Part shown: piece after piece, positions 32,671 to 44,701 of the stretch
Layout: each line of letters starts with the position of its first letter
How positions within the stretch are numbered: the stretch's first letter is position 1
NCBI GenBank assembly: GCA_030762935.1
Contig: CM060883.1
Span: 47,608,501 to 47,672,500 of the forward strand
Direction: 5' to 3'
DNA length: 64,000 bases
Source: Hymenopus coronatus
Taxonomy: Eukaryota; Arthropoda; Insecta; Mantodea; Hymenopodidae
Translations under genes and position numbers: made by a program
Notes under the pieces: model-generated
Told to the model about the DNA's origin: nothing
The model's database searches: none
Seen by the model: the letters and a program-made list of their open reading frames with translations, nothing else

Positions 32671-34070
32671 TTTCATTTAAGAAATGTTGGTATAATTATT
32701 CAATAATCCAAGAGCAATATACATAAATTTTATTAGTTCTTGCTCATTATTCACATCTTTTATTCTGTATTACTTTTTTTTTTTATTGGTTTTCTATTTT
32801 TGTAAATGCAGTTTTCTGTTATGTCAAATACTCGTATGTGCAAGCTTTAGGGTAGTTAATGATAATGATGGAGATTCGAGCAACATTATAGAAGGGAAGC
32901 TAGAAATTCAATTTAATCCTCTATTACATGCTGTTGCCATTTGGTAACAAGGATGATTAGTCAAAGTTTTAATGTATGAAATGTGTTTTGGGGTTATTTT
33001 TATATTATACACACATTTAAAAATAAAATGAAAGTATTGTAACTATTTTATATCATAAATGTATTAATTTATTTCAATATTATTGTAGTGTTTATTCTTT
33101 TTTAGAACGAAAAGCAAAATCTATGTAACTGAAGTCAACGGTAACTGTCATCATTCATGCATGGCATCATACCATTTATTTTACATGAGCCCTCTCCATC
33201 CTTTACCACCCTTTACATTTAACTGTAGTCACTGATATTCAAACTAGCAATGTTCTACAATGAATGATTGACCAGTCCATTATGTATTACCTTAACGATC
33301 ATGCTTATTTAAACTGCTTAAGTTAAAAGTACATGTTATAGGAATATCTAAATCAAATCAAGAATTAGAAGTAGAGTGGTATATGTAACGAAATAATTCA
33401 TTCAGTAGAGAAACAGTCGGCAAATACTGGAATTGTGATTTTGGAGCAAGTGAGACTGACTATATGAGGAGCAATCACAAGTAGCACACATCAAGCAATG
33501 GTAAACATGTATAGTGTCATGGCGGCTTGTGTGGTAATTCATTTTGTCAACATATTTGTTTATTGTCTGAAAACTTATTTATGGTATATACTGGATGTGA
33601 TGTACTGTTGTAAGTAAAATCTATGTTATTATATTCTATTTGTAGTACTTCAGTTGTGATTTACTATTTAAGGGAGAATTGCTACCAAAACTGTAGTTTG
33701 AATGTTTTGTCATATTCAAATTACAATGAATTAAACTTAGGTGTAAGTTCAGTTATTGTTACTAAAAGTAATGCAATTCTAGTTTACTCAGATTCCAATA
33801 TGAAATATTAGTTCTCGTGAATTAGAATTTATATTATTTTTGTTAATAATACATGCAAACACACTAACTGAGGGCTGGTGTAGTGAAAGCTGGTTTGGGG
33901 TTACACCCCCTAAGAGTGTTAGAAGGAAGCTACTATATTATGTTTATTGAGCATTTTTTATAAGCTTCTGTTACACTATTATAACTTTGAAGGTTTTTAC
34001 AGCCGGTGTCAATACTAGATAAAATACAATCAGAGCTTGTGGGCTGTGGTCTACTGGGCTCCTCCTTCTT
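32671..34070. other. Spacer without recognised gene
   Basis: AT-rich. The 62-codon frame at 33623-33811 lacks splice or family support. Nothing in it resembles family P. Confidence 0.35.
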
Positions 34071-34074
34071 CCAC

Positions 34075-34280
34075 CCAAGCCAATCAGATGCAACACTCTG
34101 CTGACACAATCCAGCCCACCACCAACCTGAGTCAAATACCTCAGACCTCCCCTCCAGCTGCTGATATAAATACTGCAGTCCACAATGCAATAAGCACAGT
34201 TGTGGTTAGAAATTCCACTTTGACTGCCACTGAAGATGTCTGCCACAGTGCGAGATGAAACGTCTGGGAAGAAGAAGCAG
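34075..34280 (+). mobile_element. Penelope-like terminal segment with promoter and ribozyme-core-like motif
   Basis: A GC-richer island contains CCAATCAG (34080-34087), GATATAAATA (about 34162-34171) and TGAAGATG (34230-34237), a short imperfect hairpin, and GAAACGTC (34257-34264). The order TGAAGATG-hairpin-GAAACGTC is commonly seen in arthropod and vertebrate Penelope-like terminal repeats. It resembles the conserved order of the hammerhead ribozyme core (CUGANGA-stem-GAAA). No coding part is attached here. Confidence 0.45.
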
Positions 34281-34727
34281 GAGCCCAGTAGAACAGGCAC
34301 ACAAGACCAGATAATATTTTATCTAGTAATATTATAACTGTTGTAATATTGGCATGCTTTTCAAGTTTCAGATAGCAGAAGAGAGTTTTCCAACAAAGGT
34401 AAACAAACCATATGTTTGTCTGTAGAGTCTTACCTTTTTGTTTTACTACAAGTCAAAGTCGCAAACGGGAAGACTGCATTTAAATCTCACCAGGACTGTC
34501 CTCATTGACAGCTTTTCTCAGATTCTTCTAGACTACAAATGTCAGGGAAATCCCTATACTAAGGCCTGGAATGTTTCCCTCCTAAATTTACTTTCCCAGT
34601 TACATCTCATTTTATGTACCATCAGGTTGACATGTGCAGTAAAAATGAGCCTAAGTTCATTCCTGCTTATAAAGACATCTGCCACTGAATGAAGATCCAA
34701 GTTCAAGGCTTCTTCATGATGACAATC

Positions 34728-34842
34728 AATGACAGCAACAATGTCTAGGTTCTCCCCTGCCATTGCATTCCACTGGTGCTCCATCTTCATTTCATGTATC
34801 ATCAGTGCCATTTGTAGTAAAAGCGGGCATTAAACACTATAA
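34728..34842 (+). repeat. SINE fragment, family B alternative-tail type
   Basis: It contains GCATTCCACTGGTGCTCCAT and TAGTAAAAGCGGGCATTAAA, the reverse complement of blocks in the SINE at 32183-32380. The head is missing. Confidence 0.65.
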
Positions 34843-35639
34843 AAAATCATTAGCAATGTCTAGAAAATTCAAGGAAATTCAATCCATGGCCACACAAATG
34901 ACAAAATTAATTTTAGAAGCTTGCTACTACTTGGATATGAAAATAGTGATGCATTTCAAAATTGAGTGCAACAACACAATTCCTATAAATATTCACAACA
35001 TACAAAATTAATTGCATTCATTACCCCTTATTTTAAAAACATATTACACATATTACAGTTGCAAAATAATTATCTATAATAGAGAATAGGATTATGGATA
35101 TGTGTAAACACAAGAACAAATGTTTTTGTGAGCTCTGATTTGATCCGGTGTTAATTGAATCCTAGGCTACATAATTATTTTTATGTAACAATTGAACTCT
35201 GCCTTTGAAATAAAGGTAATCTTTTGCAACTATCTTTGGTCCATTTAAAGCTTTTTTGTTTATGAGATATATATCTTGGAAAATTTGGGATGCAAAGCCC
35301 TTTTGTTAGAGGCACTATTAAAATAAGGAGGGCAGAAAGTGCCCTGTGCCCTTAAGTTAGCACCAAGAATGGTAATTAATTGCATGTTGGGATTCCTATA
35401 ACAATGTAGGAAGGCTACAAATTTCATTTAACAAAGAATCTAGGAATTTAAGTAAAAAATAGAGCATGTAAGTTGGAGATTCCTACAGAAATAAGTTGGG
35501 AATTTAGTTTAAAGTATGAATACTGCTGTTAAATTATATATTATGAAAATTCCTCCAGCAATTGGGGGTGCAGAAAAATTGCTCTGATTTGCAAAAAGGA
35601 CTTATATCAAAATATTATATGTATAATGTGTGTAGACAA

Positions 35640-36100
35640 TAAAGCGACTGTGAACTCCTCTTTATTCCGAGTGGATTTTATATAATTGGTAAACTGTAAG
35701 AGGTGGACAAAAACTTATGATCCAATAATGCACAGCTTATTCAGATATACAGTTTTTATAGATATAATCTTTTTCTGTAGCATTAGGCATTTTCAAAATA
35801 TTTGTTGTACATGTATAGGTTGAACTGTCATGTGACATCTAAAAAGCATCTTAGGTGATTTAGTTTTCCTCAAATGGATTCATTAATAACAAAGCTTACA
35901 ATGAAAGCACAAACCAATGTATTTTGTTTTCAATACTGTGCATGTAACCAAGTCTATATTACTTCATTTGAGATTATTTATAGTCAAAAGTGTATTGTGA
36001 GCAACCTAACATAGAATAATTATTTGAAAGGATTATATGAAATTGTAATGAGTAGAGAAAGTCATGTAAGTGTGACTCATCAGAGTGTTTTTGTATAGGT
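35640..36100 (-). repeat. Old family P copy, 5' half
   Basis: It has CTCCTCTTTATTCCGAGTGG, GGTAAACTGTAAGAGGTGGA and the terminal GTAGAGAAAGTCATGTAAGT then ATCAGAGTGTTTTT. The interior has lost recognisable similarity over about 150 bases. Confidence 0.55.
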
Positions 36101-37484
36101 TATAAAGATATTGAGGTGTTTTTAATACCATTTTATTTTGCAAATTCAACTTTATACTGACACCAATAAACTCTATTAACATATTTCTTTTGCAAAAATT
36201 TTTAACATTTTAAATGCAAAATAGCTTTGCTCACACATTGTAACAATGTTTAAGAACATTTGGTTTTCCTAGAATTTTGTTCAAGAATGAAAAACATTAC
36301 TTTTCAATATTTTCAATAAAATAATGCACACTTTTAATTAAAAACATACTGGAGGGATGAGAAGAGAATATTCAGTCTGATGTCATCAAAAGCTCATCGC
36401 AAACAGTTGGCTTTTGTGAACAAATTTGAGATGTTGAGAAATAGTTAACCAAAAAAAAAAAAAAAAACAGCGAAACAAAGAGATGTTGGCATACAGCCTT
36501 TGCACATCTATCACAGCATGACGATGCAAAACAAGAACAGTGTATACAAATCTTTCTATTATCATACAAACGTTTCTGACTAAAATATAATACAACAAAC
36601 ATAAAACACAAAAATCAGTAACAACTTTTGCAAAATGTGAAACTGATAAAATTATTTTGTACAAATGTAACAAAACTTTCAGTGTGAATCCTTAACCTTT
36701 TGCATTCTGTACATAAATCACTTTGTCTGTCACTTAAAACAGTTTTATCTTGGTACAATGTTTATGCACTTCTGCTAACCATTCATTACATATCACTTCT
36801 GAAAACCTGACTCAAGAGTTTGCACTTTTGTTGAAAGCACAGTGCACAATGTCTTTTTTCACCTTTCTTCCATGGAAACATCAACACTATTTACTTAGTG
36901 GATCTTTAACTAATACTCTTTGGGAAAGTGATACACAGAACAATAAATACACAAATAAATATACACTAATCATTGAAGCCATACTGTAAAACCACATGAG
37001 TCCGTGATTTTGTTTTACATGAATTTATTTAATCTCCAATAATGAGAATGTTAATAACCTGGAAAAAGGGGCACCTCAAACCTCCCAAATGTAGATCTTT
37101 TGTGCTTATCACCCCCATGAGGAACAGATGAGGCGAAGGGATGCAGGAAGTTATAGCTTGCAGGCAGGCCAGTTTATACAAATGCCCAAAGCTCCTTAAC
37201 AATTAATCTTGATGACCCAGTCACACCAGCAGGTTGCTCAAGAAGGCTTCCCTCTGGTGGAAATGGGGAAATTTTGACTCATCTGAGATGGCTCAGAGAA
37301 GGCTGCCATCTGGCAGTGCCAAGGATAACTTTCCAATGAGCAAGGGTTTGGGAAATTTATATGGAACTATACAGCCAACCTACAACATAAGAGGAGAAGC
37401 AAAAAATGGGAAATAAGGAAAAGGAAATTCATGGTTGAAGAGAAAATACCAAAACATTTGACTTGCAAACCAGAGAAAAGCGAG

Positions 37485-37650
37485 GTCACAGAGGTTAACC
37501 TCAGGAATCAAACCAGAACCTCCTGAATGTCAGCATTGCACATTACTGGAGAGCCATCTAGCTCAGTTGGTTGCTCCGTGACCAAGTGGTAAGACCTCTT
37601 GGCTCTTACAAATGTGGTCTGGGTTTGATCCAAGCGACTGCCTTTGTTCA
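37485..37650. repeat. Two opposed tRNA-like SINE heads
   Basis: About 37500-37555 reads antisense (GGAATCAAACCAGAACCTCC). About 37555-37630 reads sense with ATCTAGCTCAGTTGGTTGCT and TGGTCTGGGTTTGATCC, A- and B-box-like. Neither forms a full cloverleaf. They meet at GAGCCATCTAGCTC, so they may be two SINEs inserted head to head. Confidence 0.5.
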
Positions 37651-39002
37651 CAAAATTTCAGATTCAGACAGTCCTGAAAATATGACACACCACTGCTGCA
37701 TAAATCGTGATTATCAAAAAAATGTTACACTGCAATTGCTACCACCAACAGAAATATTAATAATAATGCAATAAATGGTAAATCCAATTGCTATGAAACA
37801 ACATTATTCATAATTTAGATGCTAATTAAAATTAAACTATTTTTCCTTATAAAAGCAGCTAACAAAAGTGCTGTGAAAGAAATACAACTTCCCAATGAAA
37901 TTTGGTGCTTGTATGTTATATGCTAGCAGTCTGTCAGCTAGAGTCTGTCAGTAACAATACTACAAATTGGGAAGCCTATTTACAGCTTAATATCAAATCA
38001 AGCTGGAAAACCCTAACCATCAACATTAAATGCTGTTCATGATTTTGCAGCCTTTTGGTCTCACAACTTTACAGAACTGCATATATCAGAGAAATCTTCC
38101 ATAAAATTCAATAAACAACATAACGAGAAATTGAAATTCCAAGAATTTGACTAATTGCACAAAGAAAGAGGTGTGGCACTTTTTGCTGAAGTTTCATCCA
38201 CCAACTCGTGGATCTTATCCAGTCATATATTGAAGATACCAGTAATAGCCATATGGTTTGTGAAGAACAACCTGGGACAAAATTTTAGACAACAGAGATA
38301 TTTATCTTCTCAATCATATAACTACCATTAGGGAGTTAATAATCGCCTGCGGTACTATGGTAGTAAAAGCGGGCATTAGAAACTAAATGCCATGGAGCTT
38401 GTTCCTCTCCAGAGTATCCACATCTCCAAGACCAATTGCAAATTAATCTATCTTTGTTCCAACATAATTTTTCCTCCTTTTCCACGCTTTCATGCACCTT
38501 TCTTTAACTGTGGGTGTCACTGGTTACATCACCGGTTTGGGAATTAGAGGAAGAATGGCATATGTTCCAAAAGAATTGCATCATTAAGGGGTCAAAAAAT
38601 TTGTAAATATTGATTACAATTTCTCCACCCTGTGACTGTAATTGATTTCTCCTCTTTCCAACACGGTTTTGAATAACATTTAACACAAGGACAAATATTA
38701 TGGAATACAGGATGAAGTTGAAAGCTTCTGAGCTAAACATTTGCAACACAAGTTGTACTACAGAGTAATCGTTTCCATTTATACTATTATATGGTTACCG
38801 TTATTAAGAAATGGAATTAATGACATTACAGAACAGTATACAATTTAACACAAACTTCAGTAAAGCTAAAGTAAAACAGAGAATGCACAGAAAGATTTAG
38901 TAATACTGGGCTGACGCTGACAACCTCAACTGTTAGACTGACCTGGATGTAATCCTCCTATCTGTTCCATTATTGGCTGACATGTAAATGATACCCTTAA
39001 CT

Positions 39003-39290
39003 ATGATGATGATGATGATGATAGATGGGGATTTAGGGCGCCCAACTTCAAGGTTATTAGCACCCTGCTAAAACCTATGGTAAAAACCAAGAGTTAAAAA
39101 CAAGCTAAAACCAGTAGGAGTAAAACAATAGCTAAAACGATGCGTAAAAATGAATGTAAAAAGCCAACTAAAATAACAACCAAAGATGAATAATAAAACC
39201 AAATGGGGCTAAAATAGACATAAAAGGCTGCTAAAAACATGCACAGTGTGAAAGTTACATTTGCTAAAAAGTTAAAAACCCTATCAACCG
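39003..39290. repeat. GAT microsatellite with A-rich degenerate array
   Basis: GATGATGATGATGATGATAG is followed by GGGCGCCCAACTTCAAGGTT and then by many loosely repeated units of GCTAAAAC or GTAAAAAC spaced 10-22 bases apart to about 39280. The GGGCGCCCAAC core looks like part of a dispersed element; only one copy is in the window. Confidence 0.5.
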
Positions 39291-40044
39291 CTCTGTCATC
39301 GTCTGGCAAATCCTCTGCTAGACTTGTCTGCAAATGCAGGGATGTGCAAATGTGCTAGAGGAAACTCTTGACTATTTCACTGGAGCAGTTAGAATTCTCA
39401 ACTTATTCCTCAAAATTAGGTTGAGTCCCTTCTGATTTGTAGTGACATTGAGTGAGATAGAATCTTATCTCACTTGCCTATCTCATAGGTAACTGCTGCA
39501 CCATAACATTGTAAGAACAGTGTTTGCTAATGCTCTGTGTAGTTCAAGATAAGAAGAGCACAAAGAAATACATTGACCGATTGTGGAATTACATTGATAA
39601 ATAATATCAGTAGGGGCTCAAGAGTATATATTCTGTGTTCACAAAAGTTCGAGAATCGGATGGCCTTATAAATGTGAATAGCATTTGCTCCATAATAGTT
39701 AAGAATATGAACAAATTGATACAACTGCAGCCACTCCCAACAACAAAAATAATAACACCAACAACAAAGTGGACAATGATGAACACTTATGCATAATTTT
39801 AAAATTTTTAAAAAGTCATTATACAGTGAAGCTATCTTCTTGTTCAAATCTGGACAAATCCTGTTCAGATCTGAAAGTCAAGCTAAAGACTCAAAACTAG
39901 CAAACAGCCAAAACATTCCACCAGAGATCACCAAGGACACGCAAGAAGGCAGATGTCAATGAAGTCCAGCTTCTACCACCTGATGCCACTGCTATCGGTT
40001 CAACACCTATATTAAATGTCGAAGCTGCCTAGCCACCTCTGCAA

Positions 40045-40080
40045 AAGATAATGACAACAAAGGTTGTCGAAACGCGTCCA
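40045..40080 (+). mobile_element. Hammerhead-core-like motif of a Penelope-type tail
   Basis: GATAATGACAAC, a short loop, then GTTGTCGAAACGCGTC: a perfect 6-bp stem (GACAAC/GTTGTC) followed by GAAACG. The layout is the same as at 34230-34264 and about 62281-62316. Confidence 0.4.
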
Positions 40081-40552
40081 GAGTACTAATACCAACACCA
40101 TGATTAGGAGAGCATGTGTCGGCAATAGATGTCCAGATTTGACCATCAACTTATGTATAAGTTGTCATATGAAAGAAAGGGTAGTTTTGTGGCTGTTTGT
40201 TGTGTACATCAGCATTCTAAGGCAAGAACAAATGAAATGAAATTGCAGTTGAAAACATGGATAGTCTGAAATTGAGGATCCGCGCACATATACCTGCTTC
40301 TGTCAAAGTCAGAAGATAGCAGGATTAACACACTATTGCATTGGTCAAGACAACTAAAGTAGTCTGCGCTGTATTAAAAAGTGCAGTGCTAAGAAGTATT
40401 AACATTGTTGTCCTCTAGTGACCTTGATTTCTACTGCAGTGAGCTACCATCTTGGGGTCAATGTTAAATTGTACTGATAAAGCATAGGAAAAAAGCTTAG
40501 TCATTTGTGAACACATTCCAGTATGCACGCTGTGTGTATTTGCCCCATAAGG

Positions 40553-40848
40553 CAATTGCATTGTGGTGCAATGGTTACCATACTAACTTCACAAATCCAA
40601 GGTTGTGGGTTCAAACCTGGCAGAGGACGATGGATTTTTTCGGGTGTAAAAATCCTTAGCATGGTTTCCTTTGGAAGGGAAGTAAAGCCTTTGGTCCTGT
40701 GTCATAGTTTTACGGCACATAAAAGAACCTCAAGCCTGGTGAAGAGGCCTGTGAGTAAAATCAAGCAGTCCTTCATTCCCAATATAGAATGGGATGCTGA
40801 GAACCACAGCAGTTAAAGAGGGTCCATATATAAAACTCCATTTCCATT
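40553..40848 (+). repeat. SINE family A copy with tRNA-like head
   Basis: The head has TGGTGCAATGGTTACCATAC (A-box side) and GGGTTCAAACCTGG (B-box). The body has GAGGACGATGGATTTTTTCG, GGTGTAAAAATCCTTAGCAT and CAGTTAAAGAGGGTCCATAT. The 97-codon frame across it is the SINE itself. Confidence 0.8.
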
Positions 40849-40979
40849 TTTGTGCACAACTCATGATGTGCTACCGACATTGATGCCACATTTCATCAAG
40901 TTGAGAGCAGTAGCTGGTAAAATTAAATAGCGTATATTTTAAATTATTACATATATATTATGCTCAATAGCATTCAAAG

Positions 40980-41670
40980 AAAAAAAAATCTGATGTGTTC
41001 CATTCACATGACTTTCTCTGCATCTCTACAACAAATTATTGTTAAAAAGCCCATACCTCTATTAACTTTATCCTAATCGAGAAAAAATTAGCAGAACTGT
41101 CTTATTACTTGCTTCCTTGTAAGTAGAAGTGAAATAAGGGAGTACCATAGGTTAAAGTGATAGTCAAAAGCTGGTTGCTATATGGCTGAAGTTCCTTTGT
41201 TTGTATGGATAGGAGTTGACAAATTCCTATATGAGAAAAATATGCTTTTCAAAACTGAAACCAAAAACAAGGGATATCTCAAAAATGTTCAACTCCATGA
41301 AAAAAATGTATACAACATAAATTGTATGTTTTAACGTGCTCTACATTTTTTGTGTGGTAAGTTTTTGTCCATCTTTTACAGTTTAATAGTTATGCAAAAT
41401 CCCATAAAATTCATCCAGAATAAATTTGTCTTCAGAGACTATTCCCAGAAAATTCAAGATATAGATTTTATTTGCCAGGTAAATATCTTTAATATACAAT
41501 ATTTTAATCAAAATTGTTAGAGCCATTTTTGAGAAAATCAAAATTTTCGAAAAAGTTCTATACAAAGGATAGTTGAGGGTGGGGGGATTTTCTTGAAAAT
41601 CTTCTGTGTCGCATCCTTGGAAGATACCAAACTTAAATATCACTATGTGTGTAGAGAAAGTAAAAAAGAG
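40980..41670 (+). repeat. Family P copy with internal deletion near the 3' end
   Basis: It has AAAATCTGATGTGTTCCATT at the start and TGTGTAGAGAAAGTAAAAAA at the end. It jumps from ACTTAAATATCA directly into CTATGTGTGTAGAGAAAG, so about 150 bases including the CA tract and half of the hairpin are missing. Confidence 0.8.
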
Positions 41671-41671
41671 C

Positions 41672-42390
41672 CAGCTGAGATCTTAGATCCTACATTCAGA
41701 GGCTTCTTGATTGAGAGATTTGGGACTTCTTCTAACTAAACAACAGAAGTAGAAAAACAAAAGAAGAATATATATGAGCTATCATTCCATTCCCCTGCAA
41801 TAAACATCTGTAATACAAGGTCACTGGCCTGCTTTTTGGAGCTAGAGGTACTATTCCAAAACTATTTGCCAATGGAGCCAAAGATCTCCAAACAGCTAAA
41901 GACAACATTGTTGTGTGTTATAAAATACTCAATGGTTATTATCCAAAACCATTTAAATAAGAACAAAAAAGAAGATTAATACAATTATGGCTATATAACC
42001 TAACATTTGAATTTTTTATTCCAAATTACCAGATTCTTTGACAGAAAATCAAGTGTTCTTATGATACTAAATAAATATTTGTCTACCACAGCATTTAAAA
42101 ATGAGTGAAAGAGAATATCACAATATTCATATAATTTGTCTTTTAAGATAATAGTGGTTCACTTTTATAAGGTAGTTACAATTGTAAATACAATCTTTAC
42201 TGTAAATAACTTTGTCTCCTTTACTTGAAATCTATTTTTTCTGACTCATGTGGCTTTAATAAATGACTGATTCAATTTAAGAAAAGTTTAAAAAAAAAAT
42301 AAGTACAAAGCACTTGCTTTTCTTATATGTGTGTTTTACATCTTATTGAAGAGAAAGGTTTAGTTTAATGGCTTTTAAAAGTGTTGAAGA
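41672..42390. other. Spacer, nothing recognised
   Basis: AT-rich, without family P, SINE or coding features that I can support. It ends in the polypyrimidine tract ahead of the exon at 42409. Confidence 0.35.
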
Positions 42391-42408
42391 TCTCTGTTTC
42401 TTTGGTTT

Positions 42409-42661
42409 TCAGATTGTTATGATTAGCACTGCTACAGAAATACTAATATTACCAAGTCTTCAAAATGTAAACATTTATACTCTGCTAGTCCCTACTTTAT
42501 GGGAAGGTTTCTTTTCTGATATTGCTAAATTTTTCTACAAACAGAGGGACATAATGCTATCTAAGACTAGGGTTTTCATAACATGTTACATTTATATGCT
42601 TATAAGCTGTAGTCTGTTACACTACGTTCTCTATGTACTAAGCACAAAATTTAAAAACTAA
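42409..42661 (+). CDS. Candidate 3'-terminal coding exon of an unidentified membrane protein
   Basis: A strong acceptor (CTGTTTCTTTGGTTTTCAG, ending about 42411) precedes an open frame. It begins IVMISTATEILILPSLQNVN and ends with a basic segment (KQRDIMLSKTR), a hydrophobic stretch (VFITCYIYMLISCSLLHYVL) and a short polar tail to a TAA stop. The last roughly 45 residues look like a C-terminal transmembrane helix. AATAAA at about 42871-42876 could serve polyadenylation. It is not Gr-like, since there is no TYhhhhhQF end. I could not identify upstream exons; the exon-like stretch at 26899-27002 is one possibility. Chance is not excluded. Confidence 0.4.
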
Positions 42662-43099
42662 TTATCATGGTTTAATGTCTAAACCATGGACTAGATCTGC
42701 CTGTGTAAAAATCATCTCGTATACATACACTTTACAATCCTAAGAATATTTTACATCATGTCACTACAACTGATTGTTTTAAAATGAAGTAAATAATATT
42801 CTGGACGTTGTTCTGTAATGATTTTATATTTCGCAGTTTAGTTTTGCAACAATGTACCCTGTGCACAATGTAATAAAGATGGTATAGTGATTATAGAGGA
42901 CTTACCAAAGATATAGTACAGTATCAGCCAACTGAACACTCCCTGGCAGAGAGAATAAGAATGTTTTTGCTAATGCCTCTGAGAAAGGAACTGAAGATAT
43001 GCTAGTTCATATCATTTCAGGAACAAGAGCTAGAGTGCATACCAATGACTACATTAACAGCAAGGTGGAAAATTGATTTCACACATCAATTTGGTTGGT

Positions 43100-43920
43100 A
43101 TCTAATGTTGAACAGTTGGCAGTGAAGCCATTCGCTCTCTTGCATTCCAGTATTTTGATGTCATATTATCATGTTGACTAAAGGATGGGAAGCACAGTAG
43201 ATGGTTTCCATCCATATCTTCTTTAAGTGTACAGAAAGGACACAAAGGAGATCTCACTATACCAATCCTGAATACATTTTTATTGAGACAGTCATGGCCT
43301 GTTAGGAGTCTAAAAGTTGTTACAGAGGATTTGCTTGGTAATGTAGTGATTCTGGTCGTGTTATTACATACATTTTCCCATGCTTTTCCTTTTGTTTGTA
43401 ATACATTATCTTCTTTAATTTTGTTATTACATAATGATATGATTCTTTTGGTAGAGTGATAACTTATTGGATCAGATGAATTTGATGTAATTTTTCTACC
43501 TTTCTTGGCTAGAAAGTCAGCTGTTTCATTACCCTGCATTCCGCAATGTGCTGATATCCTTTGGAGTATTAATCTTTTATTTAAATTCATTAGTTGTTTT
43601 ATGATTTTGCGGCATTCTACAATATTTAAGTTATTAGGTGTTACATCAGACGTTATGGATATAATAGCTACTTTATAGTAAGATAATAGTGCAACTTTTT
43701 CAAATTTATTTATATGATATAGTAGGTTTTGTTTGCTCTGAAGTATTGCCAAAATCTCTCCATCAAAATTTGTAGTATTTAAACTTAATCTTTTGTAGAA
43801 AGAGAAGAGAGGGCATATTGCACCTGCACCAGTACCACTGTTATTTGGTAAGCTAGAACCATCAGTATAAACATGTAGCCATTCATTGGTAGGGTATCTT
43901 AAATTTATTATTTCTAGTCA
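43100..43920 (-). pseudogene. LINE RNase H domain and 3' tail remnant
   Basis: The minus strand reads YTDGSSLPNNSGTGAGAICP (about 43830-43890; catalytic Asp in TDGS), then NFDGEILAILQS (catalytic Glu) and ALLSYYKVAIISI. In the last, the usual SDS catalytic Asp position appears as SYY. It goes on with RISAHCGMQGNETADFLAKKG (the last catalytic Asp block) and a tail FRLLTGHDCLNK and SPLCPFC. These are standard for the RNase H region of Jockey/I/R1-type LINEs in arthropods. A TGA and a frame change at about 43918 cut it from upstream sequence. It is non-functional. Confidence 0.8.
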
Positions 43921-44403
43921 CATTGGGACATTTTAAGTAATTCACCAGTGATATTTTTTCACCTGCTTCTAATTCAGCCAAGAAAATGCAGATTAGCCAA
44001 TGTCAAAATTGTAGAGAATAAACATTTTCTAAAAGCAGATCCATTACTACTTCTGATTCCTCTAATCATATCAGGAGCCATTCCTTTATTAAAGTTATTT
44101 TTGTTATTAATTGCTGTTTATCAATTTCTACCAGTTTTGTCTGCTGTTATTTTTGAGGCAATATCAAGTTTTGAGTTATGTATAAAGCTACAAGTGACCT
44201 TTCATTAAAAATATGCATACATACGCATACACACATAGAAGAAATAATGCTCAATGAACCTGAAGGAGCCAGGATGCACAGAATTTCTTTGGCTTCATTT
44301 TCCCAGTTTGCAACTACAGAGAACTGTAATGGCTGTTTCATGTTCTGCCCTACTTAAACTATTTCTACAGTATATCTTTTTTTTACAATTTGGATGTAAT
44401 ATA

Positions 44404-44699
44404 CAAGGTACGTCCAGAAAGTAAGTTCCATTTCAATTTATCTCTGCTGCAGCATTGCAATCGCAGTTCCGCACATGCGCGGTAGTCGCTCTGTATCAAG
44501 GAAGACACAGGCGGCAAACTTCTATGAAGAAGGTATACAAAAATTTGTGCCCCGCTATGACAAATGCCTGCAAAATTTCGGCAGTTATGTGGAAAAGTAA
44601 TTTAAGAGTTGTAGAATTTTGTGCAATAAATAATTATTCTGTATCTGTACACAATTTAATTTTATTACCAAACGGAACTTACTTTCTGGACATACCTCG
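44404..44699 (+). mobile_element. Internally deleted mariner (296 bp) with TA duplications
   Basis: The ends are near-perfect inverted repeats of about 28 bp (about 44404-44431 and 44672-44699) containing GTCCAGAAAGTAAGTTCC. TA dinucleotides flank both sides (44402-44403 and 44700-44701). The only coding relic is 44517-44600, which reads NFYEEGIQKFVPRYDKC, then LQNFGSYVEK-stop, the classical mariner transposase C-terminus. About 1 kb of transposase has been deleted. It is therefore a non-autonomous derivative, mobile only with transposase supplied in trans. Confidence 0.9.
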
Positions 44700-44701
44700 T
44701 A

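Larger units (their letters stand above)
34281..37480. other. Gene-poor stretch with repeat fragments
   Basis: It contains a SINE piece (34728-34842) and an old family P copy (about 35640-36100). The remaining frames, including those around 36372-36673, are AT-rich chance frames around an A/T run at 36450-36467. I see no coding exon. Confidence 0.4.
37700..40540. other. Gene-poor stretch
   Basis: It contains a SINE scrap at 38345-38386 (GTAGTAAAAGCGGGCATTAG), a GATGAT microsatellite and A-rich array (39003-39260), and a ribozyme-core-like motif at about 40045-40080. No coding exon is recognised. Confidence 0.4.

Noticed and set aside
34037..34300. Several overlapping frames on both strands
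   Set aside because: A locally GC-rich mobile-element terminal segment keeps several frames open; none has an initiation or splice context.
40523..40816. Open frame of 97 codons
   Set aside because: It coincides with a family A SINE; the same frame is not kept in the other copies.
43948..44208. Plus-strand frame rich in Leu/Ile that looks like a membrane protein
   Set aside because: It overlaps sequence upstream of the antisense LINE RNase H fragment and is most likely an antisense shadow.
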